Below are positions 44,024 to 52,694 of a DNA stretch of 53,585 bases, piece after piece. Numbering within the stretch: position 1 is the first letter of the stretch; the number at the start of each line of letters is the position of its first letter. A program made the translations under genes and the position numbers. Origin of the DNA: Rhabdonatronobacter sediminivivens (GTDB lineage Bacteria > Pseudomonadota > Alphaproteobacteria > Rhodobacterales > Rhodobacteraceae); contig NZ_JACBXS010000025.1 of the NCBI RefSeq assembly GCF_013415485.1, positions 1 through 53,585 on the forward strand, in the 5' to 3' direction. The notes beneath the pieces are model-generated. The model did no database searches. It saw nothing but the letters and a program-made list of their open reading frames with translations, and had not been told where the DNA came from.

Positions 44024-44860
44024 ATGATCCTCGTTCTGGGGGACAGCAATCCCACGCATCATATCCGGCGCCCCTGGGTGAATTGGGGGCTGATTGTCGG
44101 CTGCGTGGTGCTGTTCTTCGTCAACCCCTCGTATCAGGACTACGGGCTGACACCTGCGGAGCTGCATCTGGCGGTGCTGGAGCCGGGGCAGGGGGCGGCG
44201 CTGCAGGTGGCGCCGACGCTGGTCAGCTACATGTTCCTGCACGCCAGCCTGCTGCATCTGGGGGGAAACATGCTGGTGCTTTGGGTCTTTGGCGACAACA
44301 TCGAAGATGCCATGGGCCACTGGCGCTATGCGCTGTTCTTCGTGCTGGCGGGCATTGCCGGGGGGGTGGCCGAGGCGGCCCTTGGAGCGACGCCCGATAT
44401 CCCCGTGGTTGGCGCCAGCGGGGCGATTGCAGGGGTGATGGGGGCGTATCTGCTGTTGCATCCACGGGCGCGGGTGCTGGTGCTGCTGGCCTTTCGCCTG
44501 CCGATCGTGATTCCGGCCAGCCTGTTCGTGGGGCTGCATGTGGGCTTTGACCTGTTGGCAGTGCTGTTGCCTGCGGAAGACCCCGAGATGCTGGTGGCCT
44601 TCTGGGCGCATCTGGGGGGATTTGCGGCCGGACTGGGCTTGTTGCTGGCACTGCGATACCGCGATGTGCCGCTTTTCCAGCCTGCCAGCCGCTACCCGGA
44701 CCAGCCCTTTGGCCGCTGGGGGCGGTTCCTGATTGATCTGGGGCATGCGCGCGATGCAGGCGCGGGGCCGGTCCCCATGACCCGCCGCGTGATCTTTGGC
44801 GTGAAATCGGTGCTCTATCTGCTGGTGATCTGGGTCCTGGTGGAGATGTTTCTGGTCTGA
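44024..44860 (+). CDS. Rhomboid-family intramembrane serine protease
   Basis: A 278-residue inner-membrane protein with about six to seven hydrophobic helices. The catalytic dyad is present: S132 in VVGASGAIAGVMG and H196 in FWAHLGGFAAG. The oxyanion HN pair is seen in H78-LGG-N82. A last helix (VKSVLYLLVIWVLVEMFLV) follows a cytoplasmic linker, giving the 6+1 layout. Substrates are unknown. The close linkage to the LysM protein (21-base gap) suggests co-expression. Confidence 0.87.
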   Translation: MILVLGDSNPTHHIRRPWVNWGLIVGCVVLFFVNPSYQDYGLTPAELHLAVLEPGQGAALQVAPTLVSYMFLHASLLHLGGNMLVLWVFGDNIEDAMGHWRYALFFVLAGIAGGVAEAALGATPDIPVVGASGAIAGVMGAYLLLHPRARVLVLLAFRLPIVIPASLFVGLHVGFDLLAVLLPAEDPEMLVAFWAHLGGFAAGLGLLLALRYRDVPLFQPASRYPDQPFGRWGRFLIDLGHARDAGAGPVPMTRRVIFGVKSVLYLLVIWVLVEMFLV

Positions 44861-44917
44861 GCGTCAGCGCGTCCGGCTGGTCTGGTGATCCAGCGGAGCG
44901 CGCGTGCCGCGCGCAGG

Positions 44918-45006
44918 TTTTCTGGCACTGCGTGCGGTTTGAGGGGGCATTCTGCCCCCTCTGCGCGCGGGGCGCGCGCATTCACCCCCGGAGAGTACTT
45001 GCGGCA
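44918..45006 (+). repeat. GCA-TTC-TGC composite hairpin repeat, copy 2
   Basis: TTTTCTGGCAC (from 44918) is followed by GAGGGGGCA-TTC-TGCCCCCTC (44941-44961, 9-bp stem), then TGCGCGC/GCGCGCA (44962-44968/44974-44980), then CCCCCGGAGAGTACTTGCGG. Block order equals copy 1 at 24138-24233, with compensating stem changes. It lies between the convergent rhomboid and ligase genes. Confidence 0.7.
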
Positions 45007-45021
45007 AGGTGAACCGGGGTG

Positions 45022-46155
45022 TCAGACGCCTTCGAGGTATTCCTCCATCAGATGGCGCAGGACGGCGTTGAGGGCCTCGGGGCGGGTGGCGCCGGATTCG
45101 ATCGCCTGGGCAAAGGCGCGGCGCTGGCGGTCGGCGCTGGTGCCCTGGGCCAGGATATCGCGGGCGCCGTGCAGTTCGGCGGTGCAGCCGAGGGCTTCGG
45201 CATCGGGGGCGATGAGGTCGAAGAGTTCCTCGAGCAGGTCGGGGAAGGGGATGACCGCGCCGCGGCCAAAGTCGATCAGCCCTTCGCGCACACCGTGGCG
45301 TTGCGCGCGCCAGCGGTTTTCGCCGATCAGGAAACGGTCGTAGATGCGCCAGCGCTGGTTGCTGCGTTTGAGGCGGACCAGCATGCGGGTCAGGCATTGG
45401 ATGATGGCGGCGACGCTGGCGGTATGGTTCAGCCGGGGCATGACATCGCAGATGCGGGTTTCCAGCGTGGGGTAGCGCGACGAGGGGCGTATGTCCCACC
45501 AGAGTTTCGAGGTGTCCTCGATCACGCCGGCGCGGCGGATCACATCGACCGAGCGCAGGTATTCGGCGTGGGAGTCGAAGACCGGCGGGAGCCCGGTGCG
45601 GGGCAGGTTGTCGAAGACCGTCAGCCGGTAGCAGTTGAGCCCGGTATCCTGCCCCTGCCAGAAGGGCGAGGAGGTGGAGAGCGCCAGGATATGGGGCAGG
45701 AAGTAGCTGAGCTGTGCCATGATATCGATCCGCAGGTCGTCATCATCAATGCCGACATGCACATGCATGCCGCAGATCAACAGGCGCCGCGCCACCCCGG
45801 CCAGGTCGCGTTCAAGTTCGATGTATCGGGTCTTTTCGGTGTGGTGCTGGCGGTGCCAGTCGGCCACCGGGTGGCAGGAGACCGCAAGCGGGGCCAGACC
45901 GAACTCGGCCGTCAGCCGGGCGATGGTGCGGCGCAGATGGGCAAGGTCGGCGCGGGCCTCGGCGATTGTGCTGCAGACACGGGTGCCGACTTCGATCTGG
46001 CATTGCAGGAACTCGGGCGAGACCTGATCCTCCAGCTCCGTCCGGCAGGCCTCCATCAGCGCGTCCGGGGCCGGGGCGAGGTCCAGGGTTTCGCGGTCAA
46101 TGAGGAGGTATTCTTCCTCGATGCCGACGGAATAGCTGGGGTGGTCCATGTGCAT
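45022..46155 (-). CDS. Carboxylate-amine ligase, GCS2/YbdK family
   Basis: A 377-residue protein of the glutamate-cysteine ligase 2 family. The metal/ATP site starts with [51 protein letters not shown] and [19 protein letters not shown] follow in order. E. coli YbdK shows weak gamma-glutamylcysteine synthetase activity, but the true substrate of this subgroup is unclear. A TTG at 46170 is possible, but ATG 46155 (or 46149) suits the family N-terminus. It is divergent from the DUF3445 gene with a gap of only about 63 bases. Confidence 0.85.
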   Translation of the reverse strand: MHMDHPSYSVGIEEEYLLIDRETLDLAPAPDALMEACRTELEDQVSPEFLQCQIEVGTRVCSTIAEARADLAHLRRTIARLTAEFGLAPLAVSCHPVADWHRQHHTEKTRYIELERDLAGVARRLLICGMHVHVGIDDDDLRIDIMAQLSYFLPHILALSTSSPFWQGQDTGLNCYRLTVFDNLPRTGLPPVFDSHAEYLRSVDVIRRAGVIEDTSKLWWDIRPSSRYPTLETRICDVMPRLNHTASVAAIIQCLTRMLVRLKRSNQRWRIYDRFLIGENRWRAQRHGVREGLIDFGRGAVIPFPDLLEELFDLIAPDAEALGCTAELHGARDILAQGTSADRQRRAFAQAIESGATRPEALNAVLRHLMEEYLEGV

Positions 46156-46218
46156 GGGCAAGGATTGCAATGCCGGCGGGATTCAGGCAAGCGCAAATCC
46201 ATGAAGGAGGCGGCGAAG

Positions 46219-47004
46219 ATGGCGGAAGAAATTGCGCAGGCGGAACTGCCGGTCGCGCGATGGGCGGATGCGCGTTTGCGCCGCTTGCCTGGGATGGTTC
46301 CCGTGGATACGGCCGAGTGGCTGGTGATCGATGACGCATTTGGCGCGCAGATGGCCGAGCGCGCGCGGCTGCTCTCCGAAACCCCTGCGGCGGTTCTGGT
46401 GGGCGATGGGCCGACACCTGAGGCGCTGGAACTGCTGAACTTGGTGCAGGCAGAGTTGCCGCTTCGGGGTTATCTGGCGCTGGACGGTGGCTGGCGGCGG
46501 CCGGATGGGGTGGAGGTTCCGGTGGATGCGGAGCGCCCGCTCTGGACCCTGGGGCATCTGGTGCAGGAAGATCTGTGCATCCACACCCGCCCCGAGGGCA
46601 GCGCCGAACATGTATTGAGCGCGGCCGTGCTGTGCTTTCCGGCCAGCTGGACACTGGCCGAGAAGATCGGGCGCCCGCTGACCGGTGTTCATGCGCCGGT
46701 CGAGGAATATGACGCAGGTCTGGCGGCCAGGGTGCAGCGGCTGTTCGATGCGCTGCGACCGGAGCAGCCGCTGATGCGCTACAATGCGCTGCACTACAGC
46801 GATCCGGCGCTGTTTCAGCCGCGACCGGAGGCCGCGCCGCGGCGTGCCGAAGACGCAAACGCCCGCTGGATTCGGTCTGAACGGCAGGTCTTGCGCCGAA
46901 TGCCGCGCACGGGGGCGGTGGTGTTCGCCATTCATACCTGGGTCGTGGCCGAAGAGGCCCTGACCCCCGCGCAGGTCCGGGCGCTGGTTGACCACCCGTT
47001 GTGA
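46219..47004 (+). CDS. DUF3445 family protein, haem-dependent oxidative N-demethylase-like
   Basis: A 261-residue protein of the DUF3445 family, which includes the haem-dependent oxidative N-demethylase and the DmmA subunit of dimethylamine monooxygenase. Family features are RLRRLPGMVPVDTAEWLVID, LWTLGHLVQEDLCIHTRPEG, VLCFPASWTLAEKIGRPLTG, VHAPVEEYDAGLA and RSERQVLRRMPRTGAVVFAI. AAGGAGG (46204-46210) fixes the start at 46219; an upstream ATG at 46201 is less likely. The dmm cluster partners are absent, so it is more like a stand-alone N-demethylase than DmmA. Substrate unknown. Confidence 0.8.
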   Translation: MAEEIAQAELPVARWADARLRRLPGMVPVDTAEWLVIDDAFGAQMAERARLLSETPAAVLVGDGPTPEALELLNLVQAELPLRGYLALDGGWRRPDGVEVPVDAERPLWTLGHLVQEDLCIHTRPEGSAEHVLSAAVLCFPASWTLAEKIGRPLTGVHAPVEEYDAGLAARVQRLFDALRPEQPLMRYNALHYSDPALFQPRPEAAPRRAEDANARWIRSERQVLRRMPRTGAVVFAIHTWVVAEEALTPAQVRALVDHPL

Positions 47005-47010
47005 CCCGGT

Positions 47011-48297
47011 TCAAAATGTGACCGCTGCGGCCCCCATGGCCGAAATCATCAAGCTGCTGATCTTCAGGCCCAGGGAAGCGGTGAGCAGCAGGGTTGTGAC
47101 CATCTGCGGCTGGCTGGTTCCGGTGTCGATGGTGATGGCATCGCACAGCGCATCCGTCAGGGCCAGTCGCTTCAAGCGTTTGGGGGGTGAAAGCTCATCA
47201 GGTGGCCCGGATGCCCTGGCTGGCGGTGGCGCTTCTTCCGGGCAGCGCAAAACTGGGCCGATCCGCGCCTCCTCTTCCGGTCTGCGGGACGCGCCGCGCA
47301 TGACGGGGCTGCCGACTGGAACCGGCGGGAACCTGGCATCTTCGGGCCGGGTGCGGCGCTGTGTCAGTCTGCGGTCTTGCGCTGACTGCTGTGCCGGTTT
47401 GGCCCCGGAAAAGACGCTGCAGCGTTGCGATTCCGCTGCCAGGACCGGGCGTTCATAGCGGTGGCGCAGATGCGGCAGGGGTGCGCCGCGTTGCATGGCG
47501 TTCAGATCCGACAGCGCACATCTGGCGTATTCCCGGGCGCAGAGGGCCAGTTGGCCGGGCAACCAGACCACGATCTGCGGGGGGAGGTGGGCAAACAGGG
47601 CATCGGTGGCCGCTTGCATGGTGTGGTCAGGTATTCCGGGTGCGACGGTGATCAGCAGGCGCCAGTGGCACTTGCGCAACGCCAGCGCCAGCCGCGCAGC
47701 GGGAAGCTCGGCGAAAGGGGTTTCCGGGCGGAACAGGGGGGGCGCCTCCGGCGCGGGGCTGTCGTCAAGCGCGATGGCGATGCGATGTCCATCGAGGGCA
47801 AGAAGAATGGCGTTGCCACGCAGTTCAGCCATGGTTATCGCATGGCCGCTGACGCAAAGCGTGTTCAGCAACTGCGGAAAGAGCGCTTGCGGATCAGGCG
47901 CCCGGCCGCGGGTGTAGAGGGCCTGCAGGGCCGGAGCCCGTTCCGCTTCGGCACCGCCGGGTGGCGGGGCTTCTGGCTGAGGTGAGGGCGCGGTGTCATG
48001 TGGTGCAGAGGCAGGCGCGCGCGCGACCGGCTGCGCATCGGGGGTATCGGGCCCGGATGGGCTGTCCTGCCGGACCAGATCGGCGATGGTGCTCCGTATC
48101 CGCAGGTCATCAGGCATTGCCTGCGGATCGGCGCCCATGTCGGCGCCAGAGGAGGCGCGGCGGGATGGATGGCGACCGGCATCGGCATCGGGCGGGGTCC
48201 CGGCGCCCGCCGGATTTTCGGCAACGGCGGGCCGGGCCACGCCTACAGGTTGCGCAGCGTCAAACACGAACTTGGCATTGGGCGTGTTCTGAGTCAT
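47011..48297 (-). CDS. Unknown protein with disordered ends
   Basis: A 428-residue protein. The first ~130 residues and residues ~290-390 are proline/alanine/arginine-rich and probably disordered. A compact middle part (QALFPQLLNTLCVSGHAITM, ELRGNAILLALDGHRIAIAL, HWRLLITVAPGIPDHTM, LPPQIVVWLPGQLALCAREY) looks folded. The C-terminus is hydrophobic (TTLLLTASLGLKISSLMISAMG), possibly membrane-associated. I recognise no family. It is convergent with the DUF3445 gene (six-base gap) and divergent from the DNA glycosylase gene. Confidence 0.7.
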   Translation of the reverse strand: MTQNTPNAKFVFDAAQPVGVARPAVAENPAGAGTPPDADAGRHPSRRASSGADMGADPQAMPDDLRIRSTIADLVRQDSPSGPDTPDAQPVARAPASAPHDTAPSPQPEAPPPGGAEAERAPALQALYTRGRAPDPQALFPQLLNTLCVSGHAITMAELRGNAILLALDGHRIAIALDDSPAPEAPPLFRPETPFAELPAARLALALRKCHWRLLITVAPGIPDHTMQAATDALFAHLPPQIVVWLPGQLALCAREYARCALSDLNAMQRGAPLPHLRHRYERPVLAAESQRCSVFSGAKPAQQSAQDRRLTQRRTRPEDARFPPVPVGSPVMRGASRRPEEEARIGPVLRCPEEAPPPARASGPPDELSPPKRLKRLALTDALCDAITIDTGTSQPQMVTTLLLTASLGLKISSLMISAMGAAAVTF

Positions 48298-48371
48298 GGG
48301 GGAAATATAGCCGCAAAACGCCTTGATGGGGACAGTTTAACGCTTCAAATCCAATCTTTCAGGGGGGGAAG

Positions 48372-49061
48372 ATGTCCGAGTTTTCTTCGGGGCAAAACGC
48401 GGCAGGGTCCGGGGCCGCCGATCCATCTGTCGCCGCTTCAAAGGGCGACCATCTACCCAGGGTTGTGTTTGATGCCTCGGCGGTCGAGGTCGCCCGGGCG
48501 TTGATCGGTGCGACCCTGCGGCTGCGCGGCGCAGGGGGTGTGATCGTCGAAACCGAAGCCTACACCCCCGGGGATCAGGCCTCGCACAGCCATTGCGGGC
48601 CAACCCGGCGCAACGCATCGATGTTCGGCCCGCCGGGGCATGCCTATGTCTATCGCTCCTACGGGGTGCATTGGTGCCTCAATCTGGTCTGCGCCCGGGG
48701 CCATGCGGTTTTGCTGCGCGCGATTGAGCCACGGTTCGGATTGGAGCGGATGCAGGCCCGGCGCGGTGCGCGCTGGGGGGTGCGGGATCTGTGCTCGGGG
48801 CCCGGGCGGCTGGCGCAGGCGCTGGGAGTGACTGCGGCGGATGACGGCGCGCGCTTCGACCTGCCGGATTTCGGCATCTTTCCCGGCCCCCCACCCGCGG
48901 GCGTGCTTGAAGGCCCGCGGATCGGCATTTCGCGCGCCACCGATCTGCCCTGGCGTTTCGGGCTGGCGGGGTCACGCTTTGTCAGCCGGCCCTTCGCTGC
49001 CCGTAATGCAGGCGACCTGCGCACCAGCGGGCCGGATTCCCCGCGCCTGCGAAAAAGGTGA
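48372..49061 (+). CDS. DNA-3-methyladenine glycosylase (AAG/MPG family)
   Basis: Excises alkylated purines such as 3-methyladenine in base-excision repair. The 229-residue protein matches the AAG/MPG family: VARALIGATLRLRGAGGVIV, the catalytic Glu in VETEAYTPGDQASHS, then GPTRRNASMFGPPGHAYVYR, SYGVHWCLNLV and LCSGPGRLAQALG. The first ~25 residues are a non-conserved extension. GGGGGGA precedes the ATG. No LexA box is visible upstream. Confidence 0.9.
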   Translation: MSEFSSGQNAAGSGAADPSVAASKGDHLPRVVFDASAVEVARALIGATLRLRGAGGVIVETEAYTPGDQASHSHCGPTRRNASMFGPPGHAYVYRSYGVHWCLNLVCARGHAVLLRAIEPRFGLERMQARRGARWGVRDLCSGPGRLAQALGVTAADDGARFDLPDFGIFPGPPPAGVLEGPRIGISRATDLPWRFGLAGSRFVSRPFAARNAGDLRTSGPDSPRLRKR

Positions 49062-49462
49062 TTGTCTTTTCCCCCATTCCACCCCATGCTGCACGCATGA
49101 TGGTCCGCGCAGCGATTGCGCCGGAACCGGAAGATTTCGCTGTTTTCGCCTGTGACTGGCCCGCAAGGCCGGGGTTGCGGTGTCAACAGATGGATTGGCC
49201 GGATGGCCGCTTTGCCCATGGATCACATTCCCGGGCATGTCAGAACCGGCGCCACGCCGTGGCGCCTTGGAAAGAACGCGATGGCAGGTGCCGCAGGAAT
49301 GCCGATTGACATAGCGAAACAGGACCGGGTCCTGTCGCGCCGCATCGGATGCAGTTCCCGCGCTACCCCGGTCCACGCCCAGACAAGCCGCCCCCTGCGT
49401 TGCCATGCCCCGCCCGGTTCCGGGCGAAGGCAGGCATCCCGCATGAGGCGCATTGGAACACA
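49062..49462 (+). promoter_or_regulatory. rne leader region with three hairpins
   Basis: There is no gene that I can support in these 401 bases. Three strong inverted repeats are seen: GGCGCCAC-GCC-GTGGCGCC (49248-49266), ACAGGACC-G-GGTCCTGT (49319-49335) and CGCCCGG-TT-CCGGGCG (49411-49426, 36 bases before the rne start). TTGACA at 49307-49312 could be a -35, but no matching -10 is clear. RNase E genes in other bacteria carry long structured leaders for autoregulation. That role here is inference. Confidence 0.5.
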
Positions 49463-52400
49463 ATGGCTCACAAAATGCTTATCGATGCCACCCATCCCGA
49501 AGAGACCCGGGTTGTGGTGGTTGACGGAACCAAGGTTGAGGAATTCGATTTCGAAACCGCAAACCGTCGTCAACTTGCCGGAAACATCTATCTTGCCAAG
49601 GTAACACGGGTCGAACCTTCGTTGCAGGCCGCTTTCGTGGATTATGGCGGCAATCGGCACGGCTTCCTGGCCTTCAGCGAAATCCACCCGGATTATTACC
49701 AGATCCCCGCCGCCGACCGTGAGGCCCTGCTGGCCGAGGAACAGGCCCTGTCCGAGGATGCCGAGGAAGAGGCGCCCAAACCCAAGGTGCGCCGCGCCTC
49801 GAACCGGCGCGGACGCGCATCGGCCGAACGCAGCAAATCCCCCGATGCCGTGGAAACCCGCGAGATTGCGGGCATGGACATTGTCGAACCCGAAGGCGAC
49901 GGCGACGCCCGCCCTGCCGAGGACGCCAATGCAACCCCCGCGGCCGAGGCGAAGACGCCAGAGCCCTCGGCGGATGATGCGGCCCCGGAACCTGCCGAAA
50001 CCGCCACGTCCGACACGGCCGCCGATGACGACAGCAACGATGACACCCCTTCGGAGCGCGAACCCTATGTCGCGGCCGACCATGCGGCTGAAACCGATGA
50101 TCAGATCGAATCGGTTGCGGATGATGATGTCAGCGACGAGGTCCGCCCCCGTCGCCGCCCCCGGATGCGCCGCTACAAGATCCAGGAAGTCATAAAGGTC
50201 CGCCAGATCATGCTGGTGCAGGTGGTCAAGGAAGAGCGCGGCAACAAGGGCGCTGCGCTGACCACCTATCTGAGCCTGGCCGGGCGCTACTGTGTGCTGA
50301 TGCCCAACACCGCCCGCGGCGGCGGCATCAGCCGCAAGATCACCAACGCCGCCGACCGCAAGAAGCTCAAGGATATCGCCGGATCGATCGAGGTGCCGAA
50401 AGGGGCAGGGCTGATCATCCGCACCGCCGGGGCCAAACGCACCAAGGCCGAAATCAAGCGCGACTATGAATACCTGTTCCGCCTGTGGGAGCAGATCCGC
50501 GAACTGACCCTGAAATCCATCGCCCCCGCGCCGATCTATGAAGAGGGCGACCTGATCAAGCGGTCAATCCGCGATCTGTACAGTCGTGAGATCGACGAGG
50601 TTCTGGTCGAAGGGGGCGATGGCTACCGGGTGGCCAAGGACTTCATGAAGATGATCATGCCGTCCCATGCCCGCAACGTGAAGCAGTATCAGGAGCAGAT
50701 GCCGCTCTTCGCCCGCTATCAGGTGGAGAGCTACCTCTCGGGGATGTTCAACCCCACGGTGCAGCTGAAATCCGGCGGCTATATCGTCATCGGCGTGACC
50801 GAGGCGCTGGTGGCCATCGACATCAACTCGGGCAAGGCCACCAAGGAAGGCTCGATCGAGGAGACCGCGCTCAAGACCAACCTTGAAGCCGCCGAGGAGA
50901 TCGCCCGCCAGCTGCGCCTGCGCGACCTGGCCGGGCTGATCGTGATCGACTTCATCGACATGGAAGAGCGGCGCAACAATGCCGCTGTCGAGAAGATGCT
51001 GAAGGACAAGCTGAAAACCGACCGTGCGCGGATTCAGGTGGGGCGTATCTCAGGCTTCGGGCTGCTGGAGATGAGCCGCCAGCGGCTGCGTCCCGGCATG
51101 CTGGAATCGACCACCCAGCCCTGCCCGCATTGCCACGGCACCGGGCTGATCCGCTCGGACAACAGCATCGCCCTGACCGTCTTGCGCCAGATCGAGGAAG
51201 AGGGCACGCGCCGCCGCACGCGTGAGGTGCTGGTGCGCGCGCCGGTGGATATCGTGAACTTCCTGATCAACCACAAGCGCGAACATATCGCCCAGATCGA
51301 GGCCCGCTACGGCATGGCCGTACGGCTGGAGGGGGACCCCTCCATGGTCAACCCCGACTTCACGCTGGAGAAATTCCGCACTGCGACCCGCGTGGTCGAT
51401 CAGGTGGCGGCGCCGGTGGTTTCGGTTGACAGCTCGCATATGGCCGACACCCCCGAGCCCGAGGAAGAGCCCGCGCCCGCGGAGGCCGCGCCCGCAGAGC
51501 CCGCAAGCCAGGCCGAGAATGCGCCCGAAAACGGGTCCGAGGACGGCGGCGGCAAGCGGCGTCGGCGGCGTCGGCGGCGGCGCCGGGGCGGCAACGGGGG
51601 GGATGACGCGCAGGGCGACATGCAGGCCGAGGGCCAGAGCGACGCCCAGGCGGATACCGATGCCAAGACGACCGAGGCCCCGCAGGACGCCGCGCCCGCC
51701 GAAGCTGCCAGCGCCGAGGCGCCCGAGGCCGAAGCCGCAACCCCGGCTAAACCCGCGCGCCGTCGCGGTGGTCGGCGCAGCCCGGCCAAGAAGGCCGAGA
51801 CTGCGCAAGCTGAGGCCACGCAGCCTGAAGCCACACAAGATGAGGTCACGCAGCCTGAGGTTGCGCAAGGTGAGGTCACGCAGCCTGCAGTCACGCAAGA
51901 TGAGGCCACGCAGCCTGAGGCTGCGCAGCCTGAGGCTGCGCAGGCCGAATCCGAGGCCGCATCCGGCTCCAGTGCCGTAAGCGAAAGCTCTGCGGAACCA
52001 GCCGCGCCCGCGTCTGTGTCTGTGTCGGCATCTGACCCCGTGCCGGAGGCACCCACGCCCGCCGAGGCAACTGAGGCAACCACCGAAGAGGGTGCACCGG
52101 CCCATGAGCCTGCGGCATCCGAAAGCGCGCCGGAACAGGCCACCCCCGTGGCGGCCGAAGCCGCCGCGCCTGCGCCCGCCGAAGCGCCGGAGACCGCAGC
52201 CCCGGTTGCCGAGGGTCCGGACGCTTCAGCGGCGCCCGCGCCCGAGGTTGCGTCCGACGCTGTGCCCCACTCGGCGTCCGATGCTGTGCCCGGCTCTGTG
52301 CCTGACTCCGTGCCGGAGCCTGAAGCAGAAAGCCCGGCGCCTGAACAGCCGCCCCAGGAAACCGCGGCCCCGGAAACGGTCAACGGTGCGCCCCCGGCCC

Positions 52401-52522
52401 AGCCTGATCCCGCCTCCGACCCTGCAAACGAAGCGGACCCCGCGCAGGACGAGGAACCGGCCGCTGCCGAGCCTGAGTCAGCGCGTCCCCGCCGCCGGGG
52501 CTGGTGGAGCATCGGCAACTGA
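49463..52522 (+). CDS. rne: Ribonuclease E
   Basis: Main endoribonuclease for mRNA decay and rRNA/tRNA processing, scaffold of the degradosome. The 1019-residue protein has an S1 domain (NIYLAKVTRVEPSLQAAFVD, YGGNRHGFLAFSEIHPDY) interrupted by an acidic Ala/Glu/Asp-rich insertion of about 150 residues (from about 90 to 230). The core carries catalytic D453 and D496 (spaced 43 as in E. coli D303/D346) and the zinc-link C554/C557 (CPHCHGTG). The C-terminal half is disordered: an arginine-rich RNA-binding patch (GGGKRRRRRRRRRRGGNGG), RRRGGRRSPAKK, degenerate TQPE/AQPE repeats, and a terminal RPRRRGWWSIGN motif. The start at 49463 (MAHKMLIDATHPEETRVVVV) fits family alignment. Confidence 0.95.
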   Translation: MAHKMLIDATHPEETRVVVVDGTKVEEFDFETANRRQLAGNIYLAKVTRVEPSLQAAFVDYGGNRHGFLAFSEIHPDYYQIPAADREALLAEEQALSEDAEEEAPKPKVRRASNRRGRASAERSKSPDAVETREIAGMDIVEPEGDGDARPAEDANATPAAEAKTPEPSADDAAPEPAETATSDTAADDDSNDDTPSEREPYVAADHAAETDDQIESVADDDVSDEVRPRRRPRMRRYKIQEVIKVRQIMLVQVVKEERGNKGAALTTYLSLAGRYCVLMPNTARGGGISRKITNAADRKKLKDIAGSIEVPKGAGLIIRTAGAKRTKAEIKRDYEYLFRLWEQIRELTLKSIAPAPIYEEGDLIKRSIRDLYSREIDEVLVEGGDGYRVAKDFMKMIMPSHARNVKQYQEQMPLFARYQVESYLSGMFNPTVQLKSGGYIVIGVTEALVAIDINSGKATKEGSIEETALKTNLEAAEEIARQLRLRDLAGLIVIDFIDMEERRNNAAVEKMLKDKLKTDRARIQVGRISGFGLLEMSRQRLRPGMLESTTQPCPHCHGTGLIRSDNSIALTVLRQIEEEGTRRRTREVLVRAPVDIVNFLINHKREHIAQIEARYGMAVRLEGDPSMVNPDFTLEKFRTATRVVDQVAAPVVSVDSSHMADTPEPEEEPAPAEAAPAEPASQAENAPENGSEDGGGKRRRRRRRRRRGGNGGDDAQGDMQAEGQSDAQADTDAKTTEAPQDAAPAEAASAEAPEAEAATPAKPARRRGGRRSPAKKAETAQAEATQPEATQDEVTQPEVAQGEVTQPAVTQDEATQPEAAQPEAAQAESEAASGSSAVSESSAEPAAPASVSVSASDPVPEAPTPAEATEATTEEGAPAHEPAASESAPEQATPVAAEAAAPAPAEAPETAAPVAEGPDASAAPAPEVASDAVPHSASDAVPGSVPDSVPEPEAESPAPEQPPQETAAPETVNGAPPAQPDPASDPANEADPAQDEEPAAAEPESARPRRRGWWSIGN
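51799..51950 (+). repeat. In-frame tandem repeat within rne
   Basis: Degenerate 15-30 bp units of the form ACGCAGCCTGAGGYC ACGCAAGATGAG encode alternating TQPE / TQDE / AQPE / AQGE blocks in the disordered C-terminal half of RNase E. Such arrays are prone to slippage and length variation between strains. Confidence 0.7.
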
Positions 52523-52536
52523 TCGCCCTTGATCCC

Positions 52537-52570
52537 GCGGCCTGCGGTCCTGTCCTTGCGGGCAGGCCGC
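52537..52570 (+). terminator. Hairpin downstream of rne
   Basis: GCGGCCTGC (52537-52545) and GCAGGCCGC (52562-52570), perfect 9-bp stem with 16-base loop, 14 bases after the rne stop. No clean T-tract follows (GACCTGTTTACG), so termination efficiency is uncertain. Confidence 0.5.
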
Positions 52571-52694
52571 AGGCCGACCTGTTTACGCAACCGTGACAAT
52601 CTGCGCCGTGACCTTCGGCGCTGCTCTGGCTAAGACCGGGGCAAGACCCTGTGACGCGCCTCATGCGCTGCGCGGGCCATGACGGAGGCTTCTG

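Noticed and set aside
51400..52599. Minus-strand frames with Ala/Ser/Gly-rich or Leu/Arg/Gly-rich repeats opposite the rne C-terminus
   Set aside because: They mirror the low-complexity repeat region of rne and have no independent support.
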